From contig JAHBBC010000042.1 in NCBI GenBank assembly GCA_019915015.1, forward strand, positions 1-64,000: a DNA stretch of 64,000 bases, in the 5' to 3' direction. The position numbers were made by a program, and so were the translations under genes. Positions 22,781-33,563 of this stretch are shown here, piece after piece. Position 1 is the stretch's first letter, and every line of letters starts with the position of its first letter. The notes beneath the pieces were generated by a model. The model ran no database searches and was not told the origin of the DNA. It was given only the letters and a program-made list of their open reading frames with translations. This DNA comes from Auriscalpium vulgare. Lineage: Eukaryota > Basidiomycota > Agaricomycetes > Russulales > Auriscalpiaceae.

Positions 22781-23400
22781 TTGGGGCCATGTCAAGACCT
22801 GTCCGATGTGCGGGCGTTCCTCGGGACGGTCGGGGTGCTGAGGATCTTCATCCACCATTTCGCACATCGCGCGCATGCGCTCACGCACCTTACGAGGAAA
22901 GATGTGCCATTCGAATTCGGAGCGGAACAATTAGCAGCTATGGAAGATCTCAAAAGCGCGTTGCTGGAGTCGCCAGCCCTGAAACCGATCGACTATCAGT
23001 CGGGCGAACCGGTTATCCTCGCGGTCGATACGTCTCCTATTGCGGTCGGGTTCTTGCTGTGCCAGGCTGACGCCGACGATCCGAAGAGTCGCAAGAAGCG
23101 TCGGTACGCACGGTTTGGGTCCATCGCGTTGAACGATCGCGAGGCGCGTTTTTCGCAACCAAAGTTAGAATTATACGGCCTGTTTCGGGCGCTCCGCGCG
23201 CTGAAGATATATCTCATCGGAGTGCGGAACATGGTCGTGGAAGTCGACGCACGCTACATTAAGGGCATGCTCGACAACCCTGATATTGAACCCTCGGCCA
23301 GCATGAATAGGTGGATCATCGCCATTCTAATGTTCCATTTCGTCCTCGTTCACGTGCCCGGCCTGTTTCATGGGCTGACGGAATGTCACGACGAAGGCGC
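22781..23400 (+). CDS. RNase H region of pol
   Basis: Reads FRAL-type connection ALTHLTRKDVPFEFG, then the RNase H fold: ILAVDTSPIAVGFLLCQ (first Asp), FSQPKLELYGLFRALRALK (Glu), NMVVEVDARYIKGML (second Asp), and HVPGLFHGL near the end. Order and acidic residues fit Ty3/Gypsy RNase H. The frame is open to about 23482 but the homologous sequence changes frame near 23400. Confidence 0.8.
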
Positions 23401-23479
23401 CAACCGGGCGACGTGGCAGAAAACGAGCACGACGGGTTCGAGGACTGGGTCGACGCGATGTATGGATTCATTCACCTCG

Positions 23480-25042
23480 TGAACGCATACGTACCGCGCA
23501 GTACAAGGCCACGGTCGGGGGACCCACGCGACCACCCAAGGGCCGCGATCGCGACGTTCGTCACCCAGGCCGCCCCGACGGAGATGTCTTACGACGCCGT
23601 CGACCGCGACATCAAGGCGCAGCAAGCCGACGAACGAATTGTGCGAGTTCGGGAATGGCACAACACGCTCCAGCGGCCGGATGGCTTTTCCGACCAAGAG
23701 TACGCGACGTTCCTGCGGTACTGCACCGAGTTCTTCCTTGACGGCACGAGTCTCTTTCGCAAGGAGCCGCAGGGCCGCCACCAACTCGTCCTACCCCCGG
23801 AACGCCGCATAGGGGCTCTGAAGGCCTGCCACGACGATGTCGGACATCGCGGCGCGTACCCGACCAAGATGTTTCTCCTCGAACGCTTCTGGTGGCCGTA
23901 CATGGATCGCGACGTCGCATGGTTTGTACGATCATGCCATATTTGCCAAGTGCGACAGGTCAAGCACGTGCTCATTCCCCCAACGGTCGCGACCCCGGCG
24001 CCGCTGTTCGCCAAGATGTACGCTGATACCATGCACATGCCGGCTTCTCGAGGTTTCAAATACATCGTACAAGGAAGGTGCTCGTCTCGCATTTCCCAGA
24101 GTGGCGCATGCTGCGACAGGAAAATGCCAAGTCGCTCGCGCGATGGATATTCGAGGACGTACTCTGTCGCTGGGGAGCGCTCCGGGAAATCGTAACGGAT
24201 AACGGGACGCCGTACCTAGCAGCGATGAAGCACCTCGAAGAAGATTACGAGTGCAGCACATCCGCATCTCAGGCTATAACTCGCGATCCAACGGAATCGT
24301 AGAGCGATCGCATTTCGACGTCCGACAGGCCCTGTACAAGGCCGCCGACGGTGACGCGAGCAAGTGGGCCACGGTCGCACACTCGGTATTCTGGGCGGAC
24401 AGGATCACAACGCGCAGGCGTATGGGCTGCTCCCCCTACTTCGCGGCGACCGGCACGCAGGCATTGATGCCCCTCGATATCGTAGAAGCGACGTATCTCC
24501 TACCACCGCCCGACTCGATACTGTCGACGACGGATTTAATCGCGCGACGGGCTGTCGCACTTCAGAAGCGCCGCACCCAGCTCCGTACGCTCCACTCGAA
24601 AGTGTTCGACAAGCGGCGGCAGGATGCGCTGATTTTCGAGCGCGACCACGAAGCGTCGATCAAGAACTACGGCTTCCAACGAGGCGACCTTGTCCTGGTA
24701 CGTTTCACGCAGTTCGAGAAATCACTCGACCGCAAGATGCTGCCTCGCTACGACGGTCCGTTCATCGTAATTGGGCGGCGACGTGGCGGACCGTACGTCC
24801 TGTGCGATATGCACGGGGCGGTCTTTGACAGGCCCACTGCGGAGTTTCGCGTCATTCCATACTTCGCGCGACCACACATCACGCTTCCTCCGCTACCGGA
24901 GTTCATCGACATACCCGCCCGACGACTAAACGAGCTTCTCGGGCAGCCTGGCCCCGACGCCCAAGCACAGGAATCACGCAGCATAGACAGCGACGCGTCG
25001 GACACCGCGAGCAACAGCGCGGAAGACGGCAGTGTCGCCTGA
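23480..25042 (+). CDS. Integrase region of pol, one frameshift in the catalytic core
   Basis: Zinc-binding HHCC: CHDDVGHRG ... FWWPYMDRDVAWFVRSCHICQ. Catalytic acidic residues: Asp in YADTMHMP, Asp in VTDNGTPY, Glu in SNGIVERSH. Between the first Asp and the second the frame shifts (around 24070) and again near 24250. The C-terminal domain has DLVLVRFTQFEKSLDRKMLPRYDGPF and VLCDMHGAVF, the usual SH3-like end of mushroom Gypsy integrases. The stop at 25042 is followed by 5.8 kb of non-pol DNA. Confidence 0.82.
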
Positions 25043-25323
25043 CAGGCCCTGTACATCTGCTGGGGTCAGCAGTTTCAGTCGGGGGGAGGACGCGACGTGA
25101 CTAAATTAGGTAACACGTTAAGGAGATACACCACGGACAGTACACTGAGGCCACGCGTTTTAACTTATTTTCTCTCCTTTTGTGGTGGGGGAACACTAAA
25201 TTGCTATTTTTATGAGCACGTACAGGAGTATAACGCACGAGTATACAGGGAGAGCGCGTCGAGCGGAAGCGTATCATACAAGCATGAAACAAGAAAACAT
25301 ACTAGGAGTCGGACGGTCCTACA

Positions 25324-27397
25324 CTACTCGTCGACGTCCATATCGGCGACCTCGACAGAGGCAGCACCCTCCGCCGGAGCCGCGTCGCTGTCCTCCTCTT
25401 CCTCGTCGTCCTCATCGTCCACGCCGGCCGCCTCGGTGCCGTCCTCGTCATCCTCGTCGTCCTCGCCGGCCGCGTGGCCGCCCTCTTCATCGGCCTCGTC
25501 CTCCTCACCCTCGTCGGTCACACCGCCCGACGGTCCCGCGACGGGGGATCTCGCTAACCCCGGAGGCACCGTCGTCCCCGTTGTCCTCATCGTCTTCATG
25601 GGAAGCCGGCGGCTTGACGGGAGCAGCGAGCTCGTCTTCCTCTTCGTCGGAGTCGGCGGGGTCGCCCGGTGTCGAAGCCGCGCGACGGAACTAGGCGGGA
25701 TGGTCGCGATCGCAGGGGAGTCGGGGACGTGGAGACCGCTCGGACCAGCGACCGGGGAGCCAGGCAAGGAGGGAGACGAGGCGGCATCGGAGCCAGGGAC
25801 ATCGGACGTCTCCCGCGCTCCGAACCGGTGCGTGAGCTGCGCCCAGCGGATAAGGAGACGGTCGTGGCGGTGGGGCCACACGAGAAGGGTCGTCCGGCTC
25901 GCTGCCATTTCCGCCTGGACAAGGTCGATGGAGGCGGCCTCCTCCGGGAAGCGGTCGGCGGCCTCGAGCTCCTCGAAACGGTGGGGGCTCGGCGTCGACA
26001 GACGACAGGACCTCCGCGAGAAGTTCGCGGGCGCGGCGCGGTGGATCTGCGAAATGACGAGGGACGTCAGTAGCAGCTCGGACACGCGGGAGTGGAAATT
26101 ACCCATGGAGTCGGCAGACGCCAACAAGTCGTCCAGCAGCTTGGTGAGGAACGACGACGGGGCGCTGCGGGAGGCCGCTCGTGAACGCGGGGCGCGAGAC
26201 GCAGCGCGAGGGCGTCCAGTGCGGCCCCGGTGGGTACGGGGGGAAGGCGCGGGCGGTCGCGTGCCGTCAGCGAGCACGGCGCCAGTGCAAGACTTCCGCT
26301 GCGCACGGCAACGAATGCACTTCGAGGGCAGATGCGGCTTGAATTCGCATCGCTTGGGCCCCTGCTTGAAGTTGTGCTCGCAGCGGGAGCAGCGGGTGGC
26401 GGTCTACAAGAAGGGCGCCGTGAGTAAGAGGGGACGCGGCGGCAGGGCGACGCGACTCACCTTGAGGCGCTCGCCAGCGTAGCGTTCCGTGTTGGTGGGG
26501 CGACCGACCGACTTGTGGAAGAGAGCGTCGCCGTCTTCATCGACCGCCTCAGACAAGGAGTCGTCGAGGCCGATCTCAGGCGACGACGACGGTGAGTGGC
26601 GGCGGGGCGACGATGGGGCGACGGAGACGGAGGCCGGACGGCCCCTTTTGGCGGGGCGACCGCGCGAAGAGCGGGCACGCGGGGAGGCGACAGGCGCAGG
26701 GGACCGCGAAGCGCGACGTTTTCCTGACGATTTGGACAAGGCAGGAGCGGTCGTGGTCGCAGCTCGCGCCGCCCGGCGCTCGCCGCGTGCGGAAAGAGGG
26801 GCAGGAGGCGGGGCGACGCGCGGCACCACCACCTCGGCACGGTTGGCGGGCACGCGACGAGCCTAGGGGCGATCGGGAGGTCGAGTGTCAGCGGCGGCGA
26901 CAGCGGCGATGGGCTGCGTACGCACCTTGGGGCGGGGCCGAGCGGGTGGGGCGCGGTCGACCTCCGACTCGCCTTCGCCCTCGCCGGGGGCAGCCAGAAC
27001 CGGCGTCGGGACAGGCACGGCCGCGGCGACCCAGTCGTCGGGCCGTGCTCCTGGTGCTCCTCGTCCTCCTCGTCCTCCTCGTCGCGAGCCATGGGCGGCG
27101 GGCGCATGGCGTCTTCGAGCGCATCGTAGCGCTGGCGTTCGTTGGCGGTGAACGCCACTCCGCGCGCACGGGCGTCGTAGTAGGTACGCTGCGGGGGGGG
27201 GGAACAAAACGGTAGCGGTGAGCGGCGGTTGCAGAAGACGAGAACGGGGGGCGCACCAGTAGCTGGTTCGCCTGTGGGCGGAGCAGAGCGCGTTGAGTCT
27301 CGTCGGTGGCGTTGAGGGCGAGCGCGGACAGCATCGCGAGCTGGGGTCCCAGCATCGCGCGAGTGGCGGCAGAGTCGGCGGCGGTGGCGGCGTCCAT
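25324..27397 (-). CDS. Antisense gene A of the retroelement: Cys-cluster protein with acidic tail
   Basis: Transcribed against gag-pol. ATG 27397 (MDAATAADSAATRAML); introns 27256-27189, 26925-26863 and 26460-26404, all GT-AG on the minus strand. After a basic, Arg/Pro/Ser-rich region (KRRASRSPAP), the exon-4 start creates a six-Cys cluster: CSRCEHNFKQGPKRC, then KCIRCRAQRKSC (CX2CX10CX9CX2CX6C), which could bind zinc and nucleic acid. The C-terminus is strongly acidic (DDEDDEEEEDSD). A single-base frame change lies in the GAG/GAC-rich stretch near 27070. I know no named family. The introns would not be removed from the sense genomic RNA, so they can survive retrotransposition. Confidence 0.6.
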
Positions 27398-27879
27398 AGC
27401 GGGGGGAAGCGAGTGAGTAGCGGGGGGGAGATGGGGGAGAAGGAAGACGAGCAACGGCGACTTCGCCACTGGCGCACGAACAAAGGCGCGTGCGTGGGAG
27501 CGACCGGCCGCGTGGCCCGGCCAAAGCGCTGGTTTTGCCTCCGAGTGCCCACGATGCCGGGACGATCCGCGATCTGATCAGCGATCGTTGATTTGATCCC
27601 GCGACGTTCCCCGGACCGGTGCGGGACGCCACGCGCGGCTCCGACGCCGCGTGGCGGGCACGTGTCGCTGGCACGAGCGAAATGGCACAAGTCGTTGGCG
27701 CCCGCCCCTCCCACGGGGCGCGACCACGGTACACTGGCGTCGCACAAGCGGGTAACGCGTCGCAAGTTCAATACTCTAATTGGGAGGCATTCAACGACGT
27801 ACATGCGGGCACAAGGCACTACACTAACGCGGGCTCTTTCTTTCCCTTTATCTCCCGACGCTCCGACAGCGCGACGACG
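27398..27879. other. Spacer between antisense genes A and B
   Basis: GC-rich 480 bases with no convincing coding frame. It presumably holds the promoter of antisense gene A and the 3' flank of gene B. Confidence 0.5.
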
Positions 27880-29061
27880 CTACAGCGTGGTAGGATCGTC
27901 ACGCGGGATACGCCCCTGCTGAGTGAGGCGCCCCCGAGTCGCACCCCCGCCTCGACGACCACGGTGCGCGTTTTGCCAACCCATCGGGACTGCGCGGAAC
28001 GTCACGACCTCGTCCAAGAACATCGTCGGGTCGCTGTGGACGTCGGCCAATAACTCGGTGGGGAGGTTCGACGCGAGGATAGCGCTCTCAATGGCGGTGC
28101 GCGCATGAAGACTGTCGATAGTGGTGGACCACTGCAAGGCGTCGCGCAGATACGCGGCAGCGGCGGCCTCCAAGAACCCATCCGCAGAGTCAAAGGCGTC
28201 GGCATACGGACCCCAGCGACCACGCGCGCGGCGGTCGTCGGGTCGCGCAAGTTGCGCGATGGTGCCGTAGATCGACGCCAAGGTCGCCACGGTCTCGGTG
28301 GTGTGGGTAATGAGCGTATCGGACAGAGGGTGCGCGAGGGTACGCAGGAGGTCGGGGAGGGATATGCCGGTGGTCGAGTAGGAGAGGCGATGGACCTCGG
28401 ACAGGAGGGCCTCTTCCCCGCCGTTCAGGCGCTGAAGAGCCGAAGCGCAAGCATTCATGCCGGCAATGAACTCCGCGTGGACTGTCGCGTCGATGCCCGC
28501 TCCGCGACCGGTGGGATGAGCGGCCAAGCAGAGCTCACCAAGGCTGCGACGGTACTGGGGAACGGACGTGCGGCCCGACTCAAATGCGGCCCACAGGGCG
28601 CCCTCGCAGAGGCGCGAGAGCTGGCGAGAGTGGTCGCGATTGTTCGGGAAGGTGAATCCAGCGATCGGGCGAACCGAAAATGTCGGGTCGAGAGGAGCGG
28701 ACGTCGGAGGCGCGAGGTCGCTGATGAGGTTACCACCCCATTCAGCAAACGCGGCGCGCGACTCGGGGGACACAGTGAACAGCGTCTCGAAGACGGGGCT
28801 GACAATTGCCTGGACAAGACGAAGGACGGATGGCTTCGCAGTGTTATACACTTCATTCTGGATAAGCGCGACACGGACGTGAGCGGGGATCGCAACGACA
28901 GCGCGAGGACTTACGTAGAGCGTAGCAACCTTGCGACCCCACTCCTCCCGAGCCAGAACCAGGGTCTCGACGGGAGCGGTCTCCAGGTCAATCGCGGGCG
29001 GAGTGAGGAGTAGCCCGACAAGGGCGAAAGCACGCGCCTCAAGGGTGAAACTGGACGACAT
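27880..29061 (-). CDS. Antisense gene B of the retroelement: helical protein, unknown function
   Basis: An intronless 393-codon frame from ATG 29061 (MSSSFTLEARAFALVG). Predominantly helical with alternating hydrophobic and polar runs (LREEWGRKVATLY-like, SVLRLVQAIVSPVFETLF, LSRLCEGALWAAFESG); no catalytic motif or signal peptide. The order of segments matches gene C at 29571-30710: REEWGRKV/RERWAQEV, a VSPVFETLF/LMPILENAI helix, AFAEWGGNL/RFRSWAGRF, and LCEGALWAAF/LVEENFWVVF. The two are therefore likely tandem paralogues. The last 30 residues are Arg/Gly-rich. Confidence 0.65.
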   Translation of the reverse strand: MSSSFTLEARAFALVGLLLTPPAIDLETAPVETLVLAREEWGRKVATLYVSPRAVVAIPAHVRVALIQNEVYNTAKPSVLRLVQAIVSPVFETLFTVSPESRAAFAEWGGNLISDLAPPTSAPLDPTFSVRPIAGFTFPNNRDHSRQLSRLCEGALWAAFESGRTSVPQYRRSLGELCLAAHPTGRGAGIDATVHAEFIAGMNACASALQRLNGGEEALLSEVHRLSYSTTGISLPDLLRTLAHPLSDTLITHTTETVATLASIYGTIAQLARPDDRRARGRWGPYADAFDSADGFLEAAAAAYLRDALQWSTTIDSLHARTAIESAILASNLPTELLADVHSDPTMFLDEVVTFRAVPMGWQNAHRGRRGGGATRGRLTQQGRIPRDDPTTL

Positions 29062-29570
29062 GGTCGGAGGCTGGGTCGCACGCACCGACCGCACTCGTTA
29101 TGTAGGCCGTCGGAAACCCGCCGCGACCCGATATGCCGGGGTTTGGCCGGAGAATTTGCGTCTGAGGACAGGCGCAGATTTCAGTTGGGGGGAGGATGGC
29201 CAGTCACGAGCGACGAGGAGAAAGATAGGGATTTTCTCGGCGACGGGTGACCAGCCTGCGCAGGGTGCACGAGGAGCAAGTAGCCAGAAGGGAGCGGGAC
29301 AAGACAAAGTCAGAGCCGACCACGCGCAACCGAATCCGCGATCCATCAGAACACGGTCGGAGACCGCGCGACGCTATGAGTCGCCCACGCAGCGAAACGC
29401 GACGATCATTGCTATGAGACATCAGGGGCCACAGTTCTGTGCGATTCATGGCGGCCGGAGAGACCATTTACAGAAGGGGTACACTACTCGCGACTGCTCG
29501 CGATGTCGCTATCACTATCGCTGCGGTAATCCACTATCGCGCCGACATCGCCGACCACCACACCGCTCCA

Positions 29571-30710
29571 TCACAGCGACATTATCCCCGACACCCCGGC
29601 GTCCACGGGATCGCCCTGCATCTGCTCGTCGGAATCGACACCGCCGGCATCGTCGTCAACCAAGCCGACACCATCACCGGCGGGCAAGGCGGGGAGCCCC
29701 GACAATACACGATGGCGCACAAAGGTCACCAAGAGGTTGTTCGTGTAAAGGTCGGGCTCGGTCGGGGCGGCTGGGAAATGGCGCAGAACGTATGCCGCAG
29801 TCACTGCGTACTCCAGGAAGAGTCGGGTTGCGTGCTCGAGGGAGAGGCAGGGGTCGCGAACGATGGCTAACAGGTAGGGAGCGTCGGCCCAAAGGGCTTG
29901 CAGATTGGCGACGTTCTCCGTAGCCCCAGCGAGCTCCTCGACGGTCTCGCGGTACACGGCCTCGAAACGAGCTAAAAGACGCGCACCCAGTCCGCCGAGG
30001 TTGCGACCGTACTGCGTGGGGGGCGAAATGGGCCAAGCGGTCGACTCGCGGGCGACGTAGTCGGGAAGGAAAGCGGTCCCACCACGCGAGTGGCGAACGG
30101 AGAGCGCGGAACATTCCAAGGCCTCTCGGAGGACGTACGCGACCCACGTTTGGTTGCCCAGGGGACGGTCATCGGGGATGGCGGCATGGAAAATGGCGAG
30201 CTCGCGCAAGTACGACGCGACCGAGCACCCGCGTTTGCGAAACACGACCCAAAAGTTCTCCTCAACCAGCGTCGCGGTCAGCCGAACCTTGGGGCGTCAA
30301 GTAGGTCGACCCGATCAACAACGGAGGTCCACGGGTGCAGCTCGGTCGTAGGGAGCGGGGCGGGACGAAGAAAGCGCCCCGCCCACGAGCGGAAGCGATC
30401 CTCGACCTCGGGTACGAGGAGGATGGCGTTCTCGAGTATCGGCATGAGGATGCGCTCGGCGAGGGGGATGATCAGCCTGGGGTCGGAATCGGTGATGGAT
30501 TCCTACAGCCGATGGGAGCGGACGGTTAGCGCGACAACGGGGCGGAAAAGAGGGGAACCGTACGATGACAGCCAACACCTCCTGTGCCCAACGCTCGCGC
30601 GATTCGATCGCTTCGGCGGCTGCTGCGAGCGGGAAGTCCGCGCTGGGGGCCCGACCCAGGTGGTACAGCAAGAGAGTACCGCGACGGTACGTGTGGGGAG
30701 ACCAGGTCAT
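29571..30710 (-). CDS. Antisense gene C of the retroelement: paralogue of gene B
   Basis: ATG 30710 (MTWSPHTYRRGTLLLYHLG), intron 30563-30503, then ESITDSDPRLIIPLAERILM, DRFRSWAGRFLRPAP, a one-base frame change near 30287, and LVEENFWVVFRKRGCSVASYLRELAIFHAA through to an acidic end (DDDAGGVDSDEQM) and stop at 29571. Length and segment order parallel gene B. The start is only about 150 bases inside the 3' LTR, so an antisense promoter could lie in or next to the LTR. Function unknown; no transmembrane or catalytic motif seen. Confidence 0.6.
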
Positions 30711-30845
30711 GATGGTGTGTGGGGGGTTGGTTGGTCGGGCGGGGGCGGTGCGACGCTACCTGACGACTCATCGAGACGGCGCGAGGGAGCCTTTATCAGG
30801 AGGAGCCATCCGGGGATTCGCCGACTGAGGGCAGTCGGTAGCTCA

Positions 30846-30857
30846 GTTGGGGGAGGA
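30846..30857 (+). other. Polypurine tract
   Basis: GTTGGGGGAGGA immediately precedes the TGATGGG start of the 3' LTR, as expected for the plus-strand primer. Confidence 0.8.
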
Positions 30858-31706
30858 TGATGGGACCCGCAGCGCTACAGGCACCGAAACGGACCAATCA
30901 CACCGCTACACCAAGACACACACCCCCGAGACGCCCCACAGGCGTCGCGGCACCGGCACGACCACGGGACAGCACAAAGCGAGCGAGCGTCTGGGGAGGA
31001 GACGGAGAGCCGAGGTAGGGAGTCGGAACGGTCGGGCGCGGAACTTGGTAGGACGCGTAGGAGCGCAGACGCGTGGGAAGAGCTGACGAAGCAGCGGTAT
31101 ATAGACGCGATTCGACTTGTTGTAGGGATACTTTTGGACTTTGGCCCTACACCCGAGACTACACCTTTCGTTCCTGCTTCACAGAGAGCACCGCACGACG
31201 CGACACCGCCAGACCAGCCCGACACGATGCCTTAAACCAGGAAGCCGTAGCGACATCCGGGTCGCGCCACCTTTGCGATACCACGGGCTACGCTGCCCCG
31301 ACTCAACCACAGACTGGAGTGATACAGTGTGGTAGGTTTTATGACTGACGTTTATATTCCAGGATAGCGACTCGGACGGTACAAGCGCGGGGACACAGGT
31401 CGGACGGTCGGACGGCAAGGGTGACTCCGCAACTAGGACGGACCGGCGGCGACAGACGGGAGGGTCGCACCGAATAGTGTGGGAAGAGACGCAACGTGCG
31501 ACGGTCGGACGGGAGCGGAGAGAGAGAGAGAGAGAGGGCCGCAGGACGAGGGCAGGACCCGCGGGGTCCTGGGTGGTTTGTTCGGGGCACGGTCGCGATC
31601 TTGGGTTTCTTCCTCCGACCCACTACCTCTTGGGCCAGCGGTTGGCTGCTCGCTCCCTCCTTTTCTATCGACGTTCCCGGGGCCTCCCCCAGGGTGCATC
31701 TCATCA
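30858..31706 (+). repeat. 3' LTR
   Basis: Colinear with 17321-18165. Differences: one C to T at 31422 (in a CpG), two extra G after the GA run near 31538, one extra G near 31565 and one near 31587. Followed by CCGC, the second copy of the target duplication. Confidence 0.93.
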
Positions 31707-32325
31707 CCGCCATGCGTGCTATGCCCACTGAAGTGCGCGAAATCACCTCCAGCCGCCACACACTCGCTCCTGCTGCAGACCCTCCTCCTGCCGCCAGCGG
31801 CAGCCCTGCGCTGCTGGGCCAACCTATCGTGAACGCCCCGGCTCCCATCATCCACTGCGCCCCGCCGTCTCTGCGAGTCGCCAGCCCTGGGCACTCTCCC
31901 ATAGACGTCGATCGTGCCGACTCCCCTGGATTGCAGGCGCACCATGAGGACCAAGAGTCAGACAAAGCAGAAGCCTCGGAGCACGACAATTCGGGGCACG
32001 ACAGCGACATCCCTCTTGACGACGACCCCAGCATGATGTTGCTCACGATGTCGCAGATGGCGCAGATGGGGGTGCACGGCTTGTCGGACAGCGAGGTGGC
32101 CAGGTTGGGGCTCCCGCCCGGGATCTACGTGGATTTCTCGGAACAGCCTAACTTTGACGGCGGCGAGTCTAGCGCCAGGTAAGTGCCGTGCGTTTGCTTA
32201 GGGAATTCACTAATGCAATCCAATCTAGCGACGCCCATCTGCCGCCGTCGCAAGCGAACGCTGCGCGTGCGTTCCCCGTCAAAAAGCGGGCTGGTCGCAG
32301 GGTCCGCAATCCGAGGGGGGTCTGA
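31707..32325 (+). pseudogene. 3' part of small subtelomeric gene, cut by the retroelement
   Basis: Starting at the second CCGC copy, the frame reads PAMRAMPTEVREITSS, a Pro/Ala-rich middle, SPIDVDRADSPG, an acidic stretch (DIPLDDDPSMM), SQMAQMGVHGLSDSEVARLG, and GIYVDF. A GTAAGT donor at 32179 and an atctag acceptor near 32228 join to DAHLPPSQANAARAF and a basic tail, VKKRAGRRVRN, with stop at 32325. In frame with the exon ending at 17320, so the pre-insertion gene was open. Confidence 0.65.
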
Positions 32326-32618
32326 GGAGCGGGGGAAGCGGCCCTCATAGCTAGGCACTTTTGCGACTGTGTGTAGATAACACTGCTTGAATTACTCGTC
32401 TTTGAATCGTCAACGCGGGTGCGCCCGCAGGAACAACGAACGGCGCATCCATTCAGAGCGCGCCCACGCCATCGCGCAATACGACGACCCGACCATAACA
32501 CATGCGATGATGCGCTCAACTCCCACCTCTACGCCGTACGCAAGGCGTGCCCGCGAACCGAGCATCTCGCCCTCCTGCCGTCCACATTCTGCCCTCGCCG
32601 CCATTTAGAACGTATGAC

Positions 32619-33563
32619 ATGCGCAAGGCTGCGAAAGCGAAACAACCCTCACGAGCGCTAGACGACGACGACGATGGCCGTTTTCTTTCATCCGCATCCT
32701 CCTCGACCCCAGCGCGTGTCAAGATGCCACCACGCAGTCAACAGAATCGCCCACGACGTTCAGACCATGCACCGATGCCCCCTCCGCCGCCATCTTTGAT
32801 CCCATCGACATCTGCGCTGCGTACACCCATCAAGCCTTCTCTAGCCCGCACCCGGCCATTAGACAACCCCCACCCTACCTCTTCGGTGCGCCAAACGCTC
32901 TCGCGCCCCATTTCGCTCCACAGCTCAGTCGCTCCGCAGGCCCAGACCCAGATGCCCGCGATGCCGGCAGGGCCATCCGACACAAAGCGTAAGCCCACTG
33001 CGCTGCCCGTCACGATGCCCTACCGGAAGCGGACGACGGTGACTCCGCTCAGCGTCGCAAAAGCGAGCGGCAACGGTAGCTTTGATCGACTCGCACCGCT
33101 GCCGGCGCCGAAGTTCCGCGCAATGCAAGCGAAGGGTGGAGCGGAGGGATTGCTGGGTGTCGGACAGCTGAGCATCGGGCAGGATGGTACGGAGGCGGTG
33201 GTGCTCGGGGATGCGAGGGAAGGGGAGGAAGAAGAGGCGGTCGGCGTTTCACCCGGAGGACACATTACGAAAAGGCGCGCAAAGAGCAGACCAGTGAGCT
33301 TGGAGCTCATCGAGAGTGCCAAGGGGCCTTACTCAGGTGAGTCGCAATTGTCCTCAACTGCTCGTACATGTACTGACTACATAGCAGAGACTCGCAAATG
33401 CGTCTGCTCCGCGCTGCTCTCCGGTATGAGGGGCGTACAGGAGCTCACCACGACGTTCGTGATCACGAAGGAGGGCGAGGATCACGAACGCATCCCAGAC
33501 CTGTTCGGTGGTGAGCGTGGATCCAAATTGCCAGTCCTCGACCTGAGTGTTGCTCTGAGATAG
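32619..33563 (+). CDS. Pro/Ser-rich hypothetical nuclear-type protein
   Basis: ATG 32619 reads MRKAAKAKQPSRALDDDDDG, then a long Pro/Ser/Thr-rich region with basic clusters (KRTTVTP, ITKRRAKSR) and a glycine/acidic segment (DAREGEEEEAVG). A GTGAGT donor near 33338 and a catagcag acceptor near 33387 fit an intron of about 50 bases; the frame stays open to 33563 beyond it. The exact 3' end is uncertain because the minus strand there carries a KDZ-associated remnant. Not recognised. Confidence 0.45.
   Translation: MRKAAKAKQPSRALDDDDDGRFLSSASSSTPARVKMPPRSQQNRPRRSDHAPMPPPPPSLIPSTSALRTPIKPSLARTRPLDNPHPTSSVRQTLSRPISLHSSVAPQAQTQMPAMPAGPSDTKRKPTALPVTMPYRKRTTVTPLSVAKASGNGSFDRLAPLPAPKFRAMQAKGGAEGLLGVGQLSIGQDGTEAVVLGDAREGEEEEAVGVSPGGHITKRRAKSRPVSLELIESAKGPYSGESQLSSTARTCTDYIAETRKCVCSALLSGMRGVQELTTTFVITKEGEDHERIPDLFGGERGSKLPVLDLSVALR

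Larger units (their letters stand above)
17321..31706 (+). mobile_element. Ty3/Gypsy LTR retrotransposon, 14,386 bp, with antisense genes
   Basis: LTRs of 845 and 849 bases begin TGATG and end CATCA. They differ by one C/T change and three G-run length differences, so the insertion is young. A 4-base direct repeat CCGC flanks the element (17317-17320 and 31707-31710). In order: PBS, gag, protease, reverse transcriptase, RNase H and integrase (to 25042), then 5.8 kb of accessory DNA with three genes on the minus strand, then a polypurine tract. The order RT-RH-IN identifies Ty3/Gypsy. Gag and pol are interrupted by several frameshifts, so this copy may depend on others, unless the shifts are sequence errors. 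It interrupts a host gene. Confidence 0.92.
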
